Source: Brevibacillus laterosporus (lineage in GTDB: Bacteria > Bacillota > Bacilli > Brevibacillales > Brevibacillaceae). Taken from it: a stretch of 64,000 nucleotides of DNA. Numbering within the stretch: the stretch's first letter is position 1; every line of letters starts with the position of its first letter. The stretch lies in assembly GCA_007833815.1 (NCBI GenBank), contig CP033464.1, positions 4,520,001-4,584,000 on the forward strand, written 5' to 3'. Below are positions 9,322 through 17,298 of the stretch, piece by piece. Below the pieces are notes generated by a model, which had not been told where the DNA came from, did not search any database, and saw nothing but the letters and a program-made list of their open reading frames with translations. Position numbers and translations under genes: made by a program.

Positions 9322-11478
9322 ATGAGTCTTCATTCTGGTAGTTTTACAATAAAAAATGATAATACACTATGGTGCTATGGTGCATTTTTAGGTTATGGAT
9401 ATGATTCTCCTATTAAGATAATGAATGATGTTAAATATTTTAATTCTAGTAACTATGGAATCTCAGTCGCTATTAAAACCGATGACTCTCTTTGGGTACA
9501 AGGATATAATAACTATGGACAATTAGGAATACCCAATGAAACTTTTATTAGTCACCATAGGAAGATAATGGACGGTGTTAAACAAGCTTCAGCTCTTGAA
9601 TACCATACAATGGTCATAAAGAAAGACAATACACTTTGGGGGTTTGGTAGAAATGCACATGGAGAATTAGGGCATTATGCAAACTTAAAGACAGATAATG
9701 CAAATGCAACTCCCACAAAGATCATGGACGATGTACGATATGTATCTTGTGGTCTTGGTGGATACACAATGGTTATTAAAATGGATAATTCATTATGGAG
9801 TTTTGGTAATAATAGAAATGGACAATTAGGGCATTCTACAAATATTGGTTCATATACTCCTAATCCAATTCCTCAAAAAATAATGGATGATGTTAAATAT
9901 GTAACTTGTTCAGACAATTTCACTATGGTTATCAAAATGGACAATACTCTTTGGAGTTTCGGTAATAATCAACGTGGGCAATTAGGGCATTCGAGTAATA
10001 TTGACACTTCAAATCCAAATCCCACCCCAAGGCTTATTCTGAATAACGTAAAGTATGTGTCTTGTGGTGGGAAATTTACTATGGCAATTACAATCGACAA
10101 TTCTCTTTACGGATGGGGTCTTAATTATAGAGGGCAATTAGGGTTTTCAACAAATTTTGGTGGAGTACGTGCCAATCCATACCCCACAGAGGTCATGAAA
10201 GATGTAAGATATGTATCGTGTGGCTCAGAGCATACAAATGTTATCAAGAAAGATGGGATTCTTTGGGGTTTTGGGAGCAACAGTTCAGGGCAGCTAGGTA
10301 ACCCCCGAAATGATAAAGGCATACCTTACCCTGTTAAACTTTTTGATGACGCTCTATTTTTGGCAGAACAACCTCCTCTTCAAGAAAAAATACTACTTAT
10401 AGATCAGGATAATATCTTAGCCTTTAACGGAGATAAATGGGTTGTTGCTAGTAAAACACCTTATTCTGAACAAGATTTTATCCAGTATGGGGTTGAATAT
10501 TTAAATGTTTATATGATAGAAGCTTTAAAGTCCTTTTCAAATATTGATATAGCTTGTTGGGTACAAGATTCTACTAATGATGAAGATTTAAATATCGTTT
10601 TATGTGGAGATTATACAGCACCATATCGTTATAAAATCGAAATGCTTGAGCCATATGTTTTATTAAAAGAATGGACTCCTATTTTAACGGAGGAAACTCA
10701 TAGTACGGTATCACTAACTTCTGATATGTTTCAACAAGCAACTAATCCATATACAATAAAAATAACTGTTGAACAACCAGATGGGACTGTAATAACTGAG
10801 GAAGGTAATATTTTACTATATGATACTGAACCAAAGTTGTTAGTAAAATTAGAAGGAAAGAATTTAAAAATAGAAATTGGAGACGACGAGCAAGATAAAA
10901 TTAAGTTTAAAGTTAATTTAAATGGTAAGCAAATTTATCCTTCTGATGGATTTACAGATTTTCTCCCAACTCCTCACGTTCAAACAATCTATCTTAATAC
11001 AAAAGATATTAATATCGATTCCTCAAATACTATTGAGACAATTGCCTTTGATTCATACGGGAAAGAAAGTAAAGATATCACAAGTTTTATTGGTGATTAT
11101 ATCGGATTGATATTTTCTGATGAAAAAGGAAAATACTACTCAACTGATGCTGGTGAAGTACTTCAATATCTTAGCTTTGGCTCTATCATTGCAGGACAAA
11201 CAACCCTTCCTGTTAAAGTTAACTTAACAAACAAAGAAGGAATGGATATTAAGAATCTAAAAGTTGAGTTGCATGCTCCTACATATTATCAAACTCAAAT
11301 TCAAATATCCAAAACGGAAAATCCTTTTATTCCTGAACAAGTGCTAACCTTCACAGATATTCAAAAGAGAGATGAGAACGTATCTTTTTATGTGCGGATT
11401 GTAACTAATGCAGATGATGTAGCTCACTCTGGTGAATTTGATATTTATGCAGAAGCTGAACCTGCCTCTGAAAGTTAA
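9322..11478 (+). CDS. RCC1-repeat (beta-propeller) phage tail protein
   Basis: Residues 1-350 hold about seven RCC1-type repeats with the core DNTLWxxGxNxxGQLG followed by KIMDDVKYVSCG; clear examples are at DNSLWSFGNNRNGQLG and DNTLWSFGNNQRGQLG. RCC1 repeats fold as a seven-bladed propeller. Residues 350-718 are a set of beta-sandwich domains with Ig-like strands (PYTIKITVEQPDGTVITEEG). No signal peptide is present, so it acts as part of the virion. The ATG at 9322 follows GAGGTG. A receptor or glycan-binding role is inferred from its place among adhesin genes. Confidence 0.75.
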   Translation: MSLHSGSFTIKNDNTLWCYGAFLGYGYDSPIKIMNDVKYFNSSNYGISVAIKTDDSLWVQGYNNYGQLGIPNETFISHHRKIMDGVKQASALEYHTMVIKKDNTLWGFGRNAHGELGHYANLKTDNANATPTKIMDDVRYVSCGLGGYTMVIKMDNSLWSFGNNRNGQLGHSTNIGSYTPNPIPQKIMDDVKYVTCSDNFTMVIKMDNTLWSFGNNQRGQLGHSSNIDTSNPNPTPRLILNNVKYVSCGGKFTMAITIDNSLYGWGLNYRGQLGFSTNFGGVRANPYPTEVMKDVRYVSCGSEHTNVIKKDGILWGFGSNSSGQLGNPRNDKGIPYPVKLFDDALFLAEQPPLQEKILLIDQDNILAFNGDKWVVASKTPYSEQDFIQYGVEYLNVYMIEALKSFSNIDIACWVQDSTNDEDLNIVLCGDYTAPYRYKIEMLEPYVLLKEWTPILTEETHSTVSLTSDMFQQATNPYTIKITVEQPDGTVITEEGNILLYDTEPKLLVKLEGKNLKIEIGDDEQDKIKFKVNLNGKQIYPSDGFTDFLPTPHVQTIYLNTKDINIDSSNTIETIAFDSYGKESKDITSFIGDYIGLIFSDEKGKYYSTDAGEVLQYLSFGSIIAGQTTLPVKVNLTNKEGMDIKNLKVELHAPTYYQTQIQISKTENPFIPEQVLTFTDIQKRDENVSFYVRIVTNADDVAHSGEFDIYAEAEPASES

Positions 11479-11509
11479 TTCTCAATACAATGAGAAGGTG
11501 TGATTATAT

Positions 11510-12964
11510 TTGAACAATACTATGAAGGGGAAGTTTTCTGTATGGGGGTTTAGGCAGCCTACCATTCCTGCTTCTATAAGTATCCCCTTTTTAAATCATT
11601 TTCCAGCCTCTATTACAATTACTCCAAAAAACAAAATGACAGGTCGTTTCGAAACTATTGAGCGACCATTAGAGATTCACGAATTAACTTCAATAAAAGA
11701 TAGTACAATCCGTGAGGGTATCCCTACTCTTAGCTATGGATCAGATCCAAGCATGCTAATTGGTAAGACTAATTCAGAACGTTTTCGTGGATTGGTTGAG
11801 TTTGATTTATCTAAGTTACCAAAAGAAAAAGAGTTAAAACGAGCTAAGTTAAAGCTATATTGTGGATATTTAGAATCACCCATTAATCTTGCTTTATTTG
11901 AAATTCTCGATGATTGGCGAGAACATGATGTAACATGGAGTAATCAACCACCTCAAGGCAGAAAGATAACTGAGAAGTACATTACTCATGCTGATGGATA
12001 TATTGAGATTGATGTCTTTACTTTAGTTAAAGAATGGTATGAAGGTAAAACACCTAACCATGGTGTTTTTTTATTTGCAGAAGAACAAAATGAGCAATCA
12101 ACTATTCAGCTACAGACTAGGGAATCGTTCACTCCCCCTATATTAGAAGTAGGGTTTTATAAGCTAATTTCCAGTTTAGCTTTGGGCAAATTACCAGCAA
12201 CTTTATCTATACGTGCTAACGGTGAGGACAGCCTAGCTGCTTCCATTAATGTAAACAGTAAATACAAAACAAAAGACTTAGCTGCACAACTATCTATTTT
12301 AAGGAAATCAGTAGATACTGAATTAAGTTGCTCGATGGATGTAGTAGGCAAACGAAACAGCTCAATGTCAGCTTTCATGTCTATTGAGAAAAAACCTAAA
12401 GAAACTGTAATTCCTGCTCAACTTACTGTAAGACGGTTAGAAGACTCATCCTTACTAAGCTCTATGGCAATTGAGAAAAAGCCACGTATGGGGCAACTAG
12501 ATACTTCATTGACTGTACGTGTAGCAAAGTATCAACAGTTATTTTCCAATCTGACTATTGAGAAAAAAGAACGCTTCAAACAGCTACGTGCCAATATTAA
12601 AGTTGCTTATGTAAAGAATTTGCCATCTACCTTCAGTATTGAGAAAAAGGAAAGAAATCGTGATCTTACAAGTTCATTAACTGTTCGACAACGAGAAAAT
12701 AATAAACTCAGTAGCTCAATTGTTATTTCATCAAGGAAGTTTTTCTCTAGTCAAATGTTTGTTCGACATGCTAGAGATTTCCCTTGTAGCATTCAGGTCA
12801 ACTCAGGATTCTTAAATGCAGAAATTAAGGTTAGAGGATATCGGGATGTAAAAATTCCAGCTAGGATTACAGTAAGAGTAAGAAGGATTAGTGACATACA
12901 TGCGAGGATTACTGTGAGAAATATAAAATATGATGCAGATGCTGGCTATGTATTTATCTTATAA
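11510..12964 (+). CDS. DNRLRE-domain phage protein with short beta-repeat array
   Basis: TTG start 9 bases after AAGGTG. Residues about 61-218 match the DNRLRE (CBM96-like) domain: STIREGIPTL, RGLVEFDLSKLP, WREHDVTWSNQPP and TIQLQTRES are its usual landmarks. Residues 219-484 are tandem short repeats of about 17 residues alternating LxSSLTVRxRE and SSIxIEKKxR types, predicting a regular beta stack or solenoid. It is the last gene of the tail operon, followed by three hairpins. Likely a surface-binding fibre; function inferred. Confidence 0.65.
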   Translation: MNNTMKGKFSVWGFRQPTIPASISIPFLNHFPASITITPKNKMTGRFETIERPLEIHELTSIKDSTIREGIPTLSYGSDPSMLIGKTNSERFRGLVEFDLSKLPKEKELKRAKLKLYCGYLESPINLALFEILDDWREHDVTWSNQPPQGRKITEKYITHADGYIEIDVFTLVKEWYEGKTPNHGVFLFAEEQNEQSTIQLQTRESFTPPILEVGFYKLISSLALGKLPATLSIRANGEDSLAASINVNSKYKTKDLAAQLSILRKSVDTELSCSMDVVGKRNSSMSAFMSIEKKPKETVIPAQLTVRRLEDSSLLSSMAIEKKPRMGQLDTSLTVRVAKYQQLFSNLTIEKKERFKQLRANIKVAYVKNLPSTFSIEKKERNRDLTSSLTVRQRENNKLSSSIVISSRKFFSSQMFVRHARDFPCSIQVNSGFLNAEIKVRGYRDVKIPARITVRVRRISDIHARITVRNIKYDADAGYVFIL

Positions 12965-12988
12965 GAGGTAGTATAAATGACAAAAAAG

Positions 12989-13029
12989 AAGTAGATCACC
13001 CTTGAGCATCGCAGCTTAGTGATCTACTT
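12989..13029 (+). repeat. Perfect 11-bp inverted repeat after tail operon
   Basis: AAGTAGATCAC at 12989-12999 is exactly complementary to GTGATCTACTT at 13019-13029. No T-run follows, so it is not a classic terminator. A smaller CCCTTTGAAGGG palindrome follows near 13040. Confidence 0.6.
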
Positions 13030-13078
13030 CATCCGACAAAAATGAGCCACCCCTTTGAAGGGACAGTCTTTTGTACAA

Positions 13079-13111
13079 ACCGTAGGTGTTACCAGCACCT
13101 ACGGTCTTTTT
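13079..13111 (+). terminator. Strong terminator of the tail operon
   Basis: ACCGTAGGTG (13079-13088) pairs perfectly with CACCTACGGT (13096-13105), followed by a T-run. It closes the rightward tail transcription unit before the opposite-strand cargo genes. Confidence 0.85.
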
Positions 13112-13224
13112 GAACCCATGTCAGTATATTAACTATAGCATAACACATATTGGTAAAAATGCAATCATAACATTTTGTTTATTTGTAGTGGTTTAAGTTT
13201 AAGCAAGTAAGCTTTGATTAAAGC

Positions 13225-13857
13225 TCAATCTAGGTCAATCATATCGTCAATGAGATAATGATTCTTGTTTTTGACAAGATTGAATTGTACCTTTGTTGTA
13301 CGTTTTAATATCTCTTTAAAGTTTAAGGAGTCATATCCAATGCCTTCGAATAAAACAATTGTATTTGTCGCATTCTTCTTTTGAATAGTTACTTTTAGAC
13401 CTTCCACAATACCTTGCATACTTGATGAGAATCCTTCTGTCTCTATGCATTCATAAGTACCGTTGTCTCTCTTTTTAAAGTAAAAGGCAAAGATTTCTTC
13501 TGCTTTAGAGGAGGTATAGTATTTTTTTAATGTTGAAATGATAACTTCTTTCGAGTTGCCATCAATAAACCGTTTTGCCCTTGAGAGAGATATAAAATCC
13601 CCCGTCCATGTTTGTAATTTATCAAACCATAATAATTTAGGTATATCACCTTTACTGGTTAGTACTTTATCAGTCAGTACATCAGGAGCAGAGTTTTCTA
13701 AAAGAGATGCTATGAAAGTTATATTTTCTTTTGTTAGTTTGTCATTTTTTTTGGCGGCAACACTGGCTTTTGCTGCTTCAGCTTTGGTTGGATTCCAAGA
13801 TGAAATTGAAGTGATAGCTAGGATGGAAATCAGCAAGAAAAGATAAACTTTTTTCAT
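13225..13857 (-). CDS. Secreted protein of unknown function (prophage cargo)
   Basis: The start is the ATG at 13857, preceded by GGAG; the frame is open further upstream but without a ribosome site. Residues 1-29 are a signal peptide (MKKVYLFLLISILAITSISS) with a probable AEA cleavage site. The mature 180 residues are Lys-rich and mixed alpha/beta, with LLWFDKLQTWTGDF and ECIETEGFSSSMQGIVEGLK. No known motif is seen. It lies on the opposite strand to the tail genes, next to another secreted protein, as lysogenic-conversion genes often do. Confidence 0.6.
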   Translation of the reverse strand: MKKVYLFLLISILAITSISSWNPTKAEAAKASVAAKKNDKLTKENITFIASLLENSAPDVLTDKVLTSKGDIPKLLWFDKLQTWTGDFISLSRAKRFIDGNSKEVIISTLKKYYTSSKAEEIFAFYFKKRDNGTYECIETEGFSSSMQGIVEGLKVTIQKKNATNTIVLFEGIGYDSLNFKEILKRTTKVQFNLVKNKNHYLIDDMIDLD

Positions 13858-13902
13858 CACCAAACTCTCCATTCTGTGTTCATTTTTTATTTGAAAAGCA
13901 CA

Positions 13903-13928
13903 ATCCCCCCTCATTATAAAGGGGGGAT
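13903..13928 (-). terminator. C/G hairpin between two secreted-protein genes
   Basis: ATCCCCCC and GGGGGGAT form an 8-bp perfect stem with a 10-base loop. It lies between the 14014-14811 gene and the 13225-13857 gene on the minus strand. Only a short T-rich stretch follows, so it may attenuate rather than stop transcription. Confidence 0.5.
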
Positions 13929-14013
13929 AAGTATTTGTCATTTTATTCCAAATGTATACCTAATTCTGTACGTTTCTCATCTGACATTGTTTGAAGTTTT
14001 CTTTTTTCTAATG

Positions 14014-14811
14014 CTACGGAGTATATTCTCCCTTTTTCTCTTTTAATACAAAGATACCGTCTGCCTCACCATATCTAGTCTCTAGTGGAAAGTAGTAATC
14101 AATTTCATCAACAGTATCCAAAGACTTATCTGGAGTGCCATTAGAAATGTCAGTTATTTTATATACCCAGTCATACATTGTACCCCATGTGTTGTATTTT
14201 ATAGGCACAAATTCTATCCACGCACTATAGCCCGGACTAACAGTTTCTTTAATAGAGTCCTCAAATGAAGCTGATTCTACGGCAGATGATGATATAGATG
14301 CTTTTAAAATTTTGAAAGCATCAGAATTAAGTGTGACATTTTTAGTTAGTTGTGTGCTTCCTGAAACCTTAAAACTACGTTCTACAGGTGTTGATTTAGT
14401 GTTGTACCAAACGCTTGAAGCACGCTTTCGCTCTTTCTCATAAGTAACTTCTTTCCCACCTCTTTTTTTGTACTCATATTCATGCCATTGGCGAATTATA
14501 ATCCAAAGAGGATTTACTTCATCTTCCTTATTAAGATGATTTATACTCTCAAAGGACTTTTTCTTATCTAGATCGTTCTGTTCGGTGGTATCGGAAAGTG
14601 CTTTTACATCTTCAATTGATAATTTCTTTAAACCATTTGCTGTGTTACGATACACAGAAACAATAGTTTCATCGTCTTCAATACTATTAGTGAAATACTC
14701 ATCATACGATTCGGAAGACTGTGCGTTGACTTTAGTGGCAAAACCTCCTCCAGTAAATAACGCACTTCCCACTAAAAGCGCACTAAGACCTGACAAGAAT
14801 GTTTTTTTCAT
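14014..14811 (-). CDS. Secreted protein, possible beta-pore-like fold
   Basis: 265 residues with a clear signal peptide (MKKTFLSGLSALLVGSALFT, cleavage near VNA). The mature part is acidic and helical to about residue 130. Then comes a long Ser/Thr-rich amphipathic region (ERSFKVSGSTQLTKNVTL, then ILKASISSSAVESASFED) of alternating polarity, followed by YSAWIEFVPIKYNTWGTMYD. Such regions recall the insertion strands of aerolysin-type toxins, but the resemblance is weak and no family is claimed. It is a prophage cargo gene on the strand opposite to the tail genes. Confidence 0.55.
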   Translation of the reverse strand: MKKTFLSGLSALLVGSALFTGGGFATKVNAQSSESYDEYFTNSIEDDETIVSVYRNTANGLKKLSIEDVKALSDTTEQNDLDKKKSFESINHLNKEDEVNPLWIIIRQWHEYEYKKRGGKEVTYEKERKRASSVWYNTKSTPVERSFKVSGSTQLTKNVTLNSDAFKILKASISSSAVESASFEDSIKETVSPGYSAWIEFVPIKYNTWGTMYDWVYKITDISNGTPDKSLDTVDEIDYYFPLETRYGEADGIFVLKEKKGEYTP

Positions 14812-14903
14812 TAGTTAATCAATCCTCTCATGTAATTTTTTGTAAAAATATATTGACTGAAATTTGTGTGTAAGTTAGGGTGTTAATAAAAAGGAGGGTG
14901 GAT

Positions 14904-15128
14904 ATGAACAGAAGAGCCGCAGGTGTTTATTTTTGTGCCATTGGAGCATTTTTAATAGCGGTACAGTTCCTAACATCAGCTATATATAGCCTAAGTGATA
15001 AGTGGGGAGAATTTTCATTTGAAAAAATAATGGTGTTTGTAGGAAGCATCCCCCTCTACTTAGGTTACTTCTTTATAGCTTTTGGACTCCTTTATATTTT
15101 GTGGAACGAATTGAACAAAAGAGACTGA
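14904..15128 (+). CDS. Small two-helix membrane protein
   Basis: The ATG at 14904 follows AAGGAGGG at 14891, so the longer frame from 14880 is discarded. The 74 residues hold two hydrophobic segments (about residues 6-28 and 42-66) joined by a short polar loop, ending NELNKRD. It is divergent from the secreted-protein gene at 14811. A holin-like or immunity role is possible but nothing in the sequence decides it. Confidence 0.6.
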   Translation: MNRRAAGVYFCAIGAFLIAVQFLTSAIYSLSDKWGEFSFEKIMVFVGSIPLYLGYFFIAFGLLYILWNELNKRD

Positions 15129-15144
15129 TATACTAATTTTACAA

Positions 15145-15321
15145 TCAAATGTATTGTATTTTTTGAAGTGCAACAATGTACTCATCTAGCTGTTGACTTA
15201 GTTGCAATACTATTGGACTTGAAAATGAGCCTTCTTTGAAATACAACATCTCTAATTCTTTGCGGAGGAGTTCAATATTTTTTTGTAAATCATTTCCTAG
15301 TTGAGAATTTTCTGTTTTCAT
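15145..15321 (-). CDS. Spo0E-like aspartyl-phosphate phosphatase
   Basis: A 58-residue protein: two helices, the second carrying the family signature SQQLDEYIV (S42, D46), preceded by DLQKNIELLRKELEML and a short turn. Spo0E proteins dephosphorylate Spo0A~P and delay sporulation; family members are commonly 50-85 residues. The ribosome site is weak. The gene is directly downstream (minus strand) of the peptide/regulator pair, but a terminator lies between. In a prophage this would let the phage affect the sporulation decision, which is inference. Confidence 0.65.
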   Translation of the reverse strand: MKTENSQLGNDLQKNIELLRKELEMLYFKEGSFSSPIVLQLSQQLDEYIVALQKIQYI

Positions 15322-15347
15322 ATTCTGTAAGTGAGTGGTAAAATGAA

Positions 15348-15420
15348 CTTGAGAAACATTTTTTGTTTCTCAAGGTGGGGGCGTTCCGCTGGTCTTCAAA
15401 CTAACGGGAACGCTCCTTTT
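15348..15420 (+). ncRNA. Candidate small structured RNA
   Basis: Two consecutive hairpins: CTTGAGAAAC (15348-15357) pairs perfectly with GTTTCTCAAG (15365-15374), then GCGTTCC (15381-15387) pairs with GGAACGC (15407-15413), followed by TCCTTTTAG. A possible -10 TAAAAT lies at 15339-15344, just upstream. It is divergent from the Spo0E-like gene and contains no open reading frame. It could instead be an operator plus a terminator. Confidence 0.4.
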
Positions 15421-15562
15421 AGTTGATAAGTCATCTAGATTGAAGTTAACACCTCCTTTATTCCTCCTGAGTATTATTTTCCATTATGTTCTATTTTTTA
15501 CTTAAAAAGCTATTTTCTTGAAACGTTTTACAAATTACGACAAAATATCATTGAAAAAACAT

Positions 15563-15590
15563 AAAAAAAGAACGCTATTTAAAAGCGTTC
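15563..15590 (-). terminator. Terminator of the regulator-peptide operon
   Basis: On the minus strand GAACGC, an 9-base loop, GCGTTC, then TTTTTTT. It sits 17 bases after the stop of the peptide gene. Confidence 0.85.
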
Positions 15591-15606
15591 GAAAGTAACA
15601 AAAATA

Positions 15607-15744
15607 TCAATAGCCCGGATCAGCATTATTGGCACGCATACTGAACTCGTTCAGATTATTTACTTCTTCTGTTTCAACCGAAACAAAACCAATATTTGTA
15701 ATTAAACCTAAAGTTAATAACATTAGAACAATTTTTTTCTTCAT
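15607..15744 (-). CDS. Phr-like signalling pro-peptide
   Basis: A 45-residue gene with an ideal AGGAGG 6 bases before ATG. The N-terminus (MKKKIVLMLLTLGLITNIGF) is a Sec signal, followed by an acidic linker and a C-terminus SMRANNADPGY. This is the layout of Phr, NprX and related quorum peptides, where the last 5-10 residues are released, re-imported and bound by a TPR receptor. The gene lies 13 bases after the XRE-TPR gene on the same strand, and its ribosome site overlaps that gene's stop region. Which C-terminal residues form the active peptide cannot be told from sequence. Confidence 0.75.
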   Translation of the reverse strand: MKKKIVLMLLTLGLITNIGFVSVETEEVNNLNEFSMRANNADPGY

Positions 15745-15757
15745 TGGAATCCTCCTT

Positions 15758-17041
15758 TTACATACTCTTTTTTCCATTTATCTCATTATATGCTTCTTCT
15801 AACTGTTTTACATAGTGCAAATCAATTGGCTTTGAATTTTTTGAGAAATATTTGAAAATTTCCTGCAAACATTTTGCTATTTCGATGTGATCATTTATTT
15901 TCCCGTATGTTGTTATGCTGTTAATGTAGCTTTCCATACCTTCTTCTAGAAGTTCCTTGCTTATTTGGAAATCGGCTTTTTGACGGTAGTACCTTGCAAG
16001 CGAGGTTAATTTATAAGGTGTGTATGCATTGTCTGGAAGTAATTCCCTTTCTCTGCTTATTATTTCATTTATTGACTGTACAATGTTGAAATGAACATAT
16101 ATCCCAAGCAGTTCATTTACTACGTGTACTTTATTATCCTTACTTAATTCATCCATATATTTTTTTAACATAGGAATCGCTATCTCATATTCTTTCTTCT
16201 TAGCTTTAGTTATAGCTCGTGTAATCATGGATGATTCCAGAACAAACTTATGTTCAAATTTTTCAAAAATATCAAGCAAGTTTTCAACAGAGTCATAATT
16301 ATGTAAGTCAGAATATGAATTAATCATAGCTAAATATGCTCTAGCTTTCAGCTCAGTATCATTTTTTTCTAATGCAATCCCTGCTTCGCATAGTTCAATA
16401 CATGTTTCGTATTTTTTTATAGCATAAGCCTGAAGTCCCATTCTAAAGTATAAAATTATCCGCTCCTCTTCAGTTAAAAAATCTGCATAATGAACAACCT
16501 CTTCACCAATTTTAAATGATTCCTCCATATTTTTAAAATCTTGTCTTTCAATCAAATATTTCTGTAAGGAGGATTTAGCAATGAAGTGTGGTATCCCATG
16601 CACTCTTGAATATGAAATTATAGTATTAAAAAGTGCTAACTTCATTTCATTGTTCGTACTACTATTGGCAAGCCTATATATGTGCTCTAATAGTATATGT
16701 GTTTCTTCTTTGGAGTTTTCAAGGAATTTCATTGCCACTTTTGTCATCAAAGAAGCATTTGAGGTTTCAATGCATAACGATAAAAAATCGTCAAATACTT
16801 CGATCCGATGCTCTACTTCGATATACCATTCAATTATGCCTTCATAGGGAATTGCCAAAACATCCGCAATTGGCTTTAAAGTTCTTAACTCTGGACGTTT
16901 CGTATCTCCAGATTCAATCTTCGATAAAACCCCTTTACTAATCCCTGTCATTCTGGACACTTCTGACAGACTGACACCTAACTCTTCTCTTTTTTCCTTT
17001 ATAAGTTCCCCCAATGTTGTGAAAGTCAGATTTACACTCAT
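15758..17041 (-). CDS. RRNPP-type XRE-TPR peptide-responsive regulator
   Basis: The start at 17041 follows GGAAGGGG; an upstream ATG at 17074 has no ribosome site. 427 residues: an N-terminal helix-turn-helix (residues about 8-62, with LGVSLSEVSRMTGISKGVLS and KIESGD) and a TPR array from residue 75 to the end (repeated A..Y......C....I.... helices). This is the architecture of PlcR, NprR and AimR-like receptors. The adjacent peptide gene makes a matched pair. Its promoter region carries a tandem 11-bp repeat that could be its operator. In a prophage it may control lysis-lysogeny, cargo genes or host sporulation. Confidence 0.8.
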   Translation of the reverse strand: MSVNLTFTTLGELIKEKREELGVSLSEVSRMTGISKGVLSKIESGDTKRPELRTLKPIADVLAIPYEGIIEWYIEVEHRIEVFDDFLSLCIETSNASLMTKVAMKFLENSKEETHILLEHIYRLANSSTNNEMKLALFNTIISYSRVHGIPHFIAKSSLQKYLIERQDFKNMEESFKIGEEVVHYADFLTEEERIILYFRMGLQAYAIKKYETCIELCEAGIALEKNDTELKARAYLAMINSYSDLHNYDSVENLLDIFEKFEHKFVLESSMITRAITKAKKKEYEIAIPMLKKYMDELSKDNKVHVVNELLGIYVHFNIVQSINEIISRERELLPDNAYTPYKLTSLARYYRQKADFQISKELLEEGMESYINSITTYGKINDHIEIAKCLQEIFKYFSKNSKPIDLHYVKQLEEAYNEINGKKSM

Positions 17042-17089
17042 GTTAATCCCCTTCCATAATTTATAAGTAATCACATTGATTCCTTTATC

Positions 17090-17111
17090 AATCTTAACTT
17101 AATTCTAACTT
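17090..17111. promoter_or_regulatory. Tandem 11-bp repeat upstream of the regulator
   Basis: AATCTTAACTT and AATTCTAACTT are adjacent, 9 of 11 positions identical, in the AT-rich divergent region between the regulator (minus) and the lysis genes (plus). Spacing of one helical turn suits binding by a dimeric XRE protein. Confidence 0.4.
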
Positions 17112-17298
17112 TATTGTATTTTTTTGTAAATAACAATAAAAAATATTGGATTAAATAATTTTTTTATTTTTTTAAACAGGAAAGGCGGTCTTTTAAATTT
17201 TTACTTCAAAGCCTTGTAAATCTATCCCTATTCGTTGGAAAGGAGGTTAGAAATATATACATGTTTCATATAACTCTACGTTGAAAGGAACTGCTATC

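Noticed and set aside
12170-12964. Repeated DNA considered as a CRISPR-like array
   Set aside because: The repeats are imperfect, in frame and protein-coding; there are no unique spacers of constant length.
13030-13064. GAGCCACCCCTTTGAAGGGACAG-type segment resembling an IS end
   Set aside because: Only a short palindrome; no partner end, duplication or transposase nearby.
17220-17282. Seven-codon leader frame after AAAGGAGG at about 17240, before the XhlA-like gene
   Set aside because: Twelve-base spacing and no attenuation structure; likely chance.
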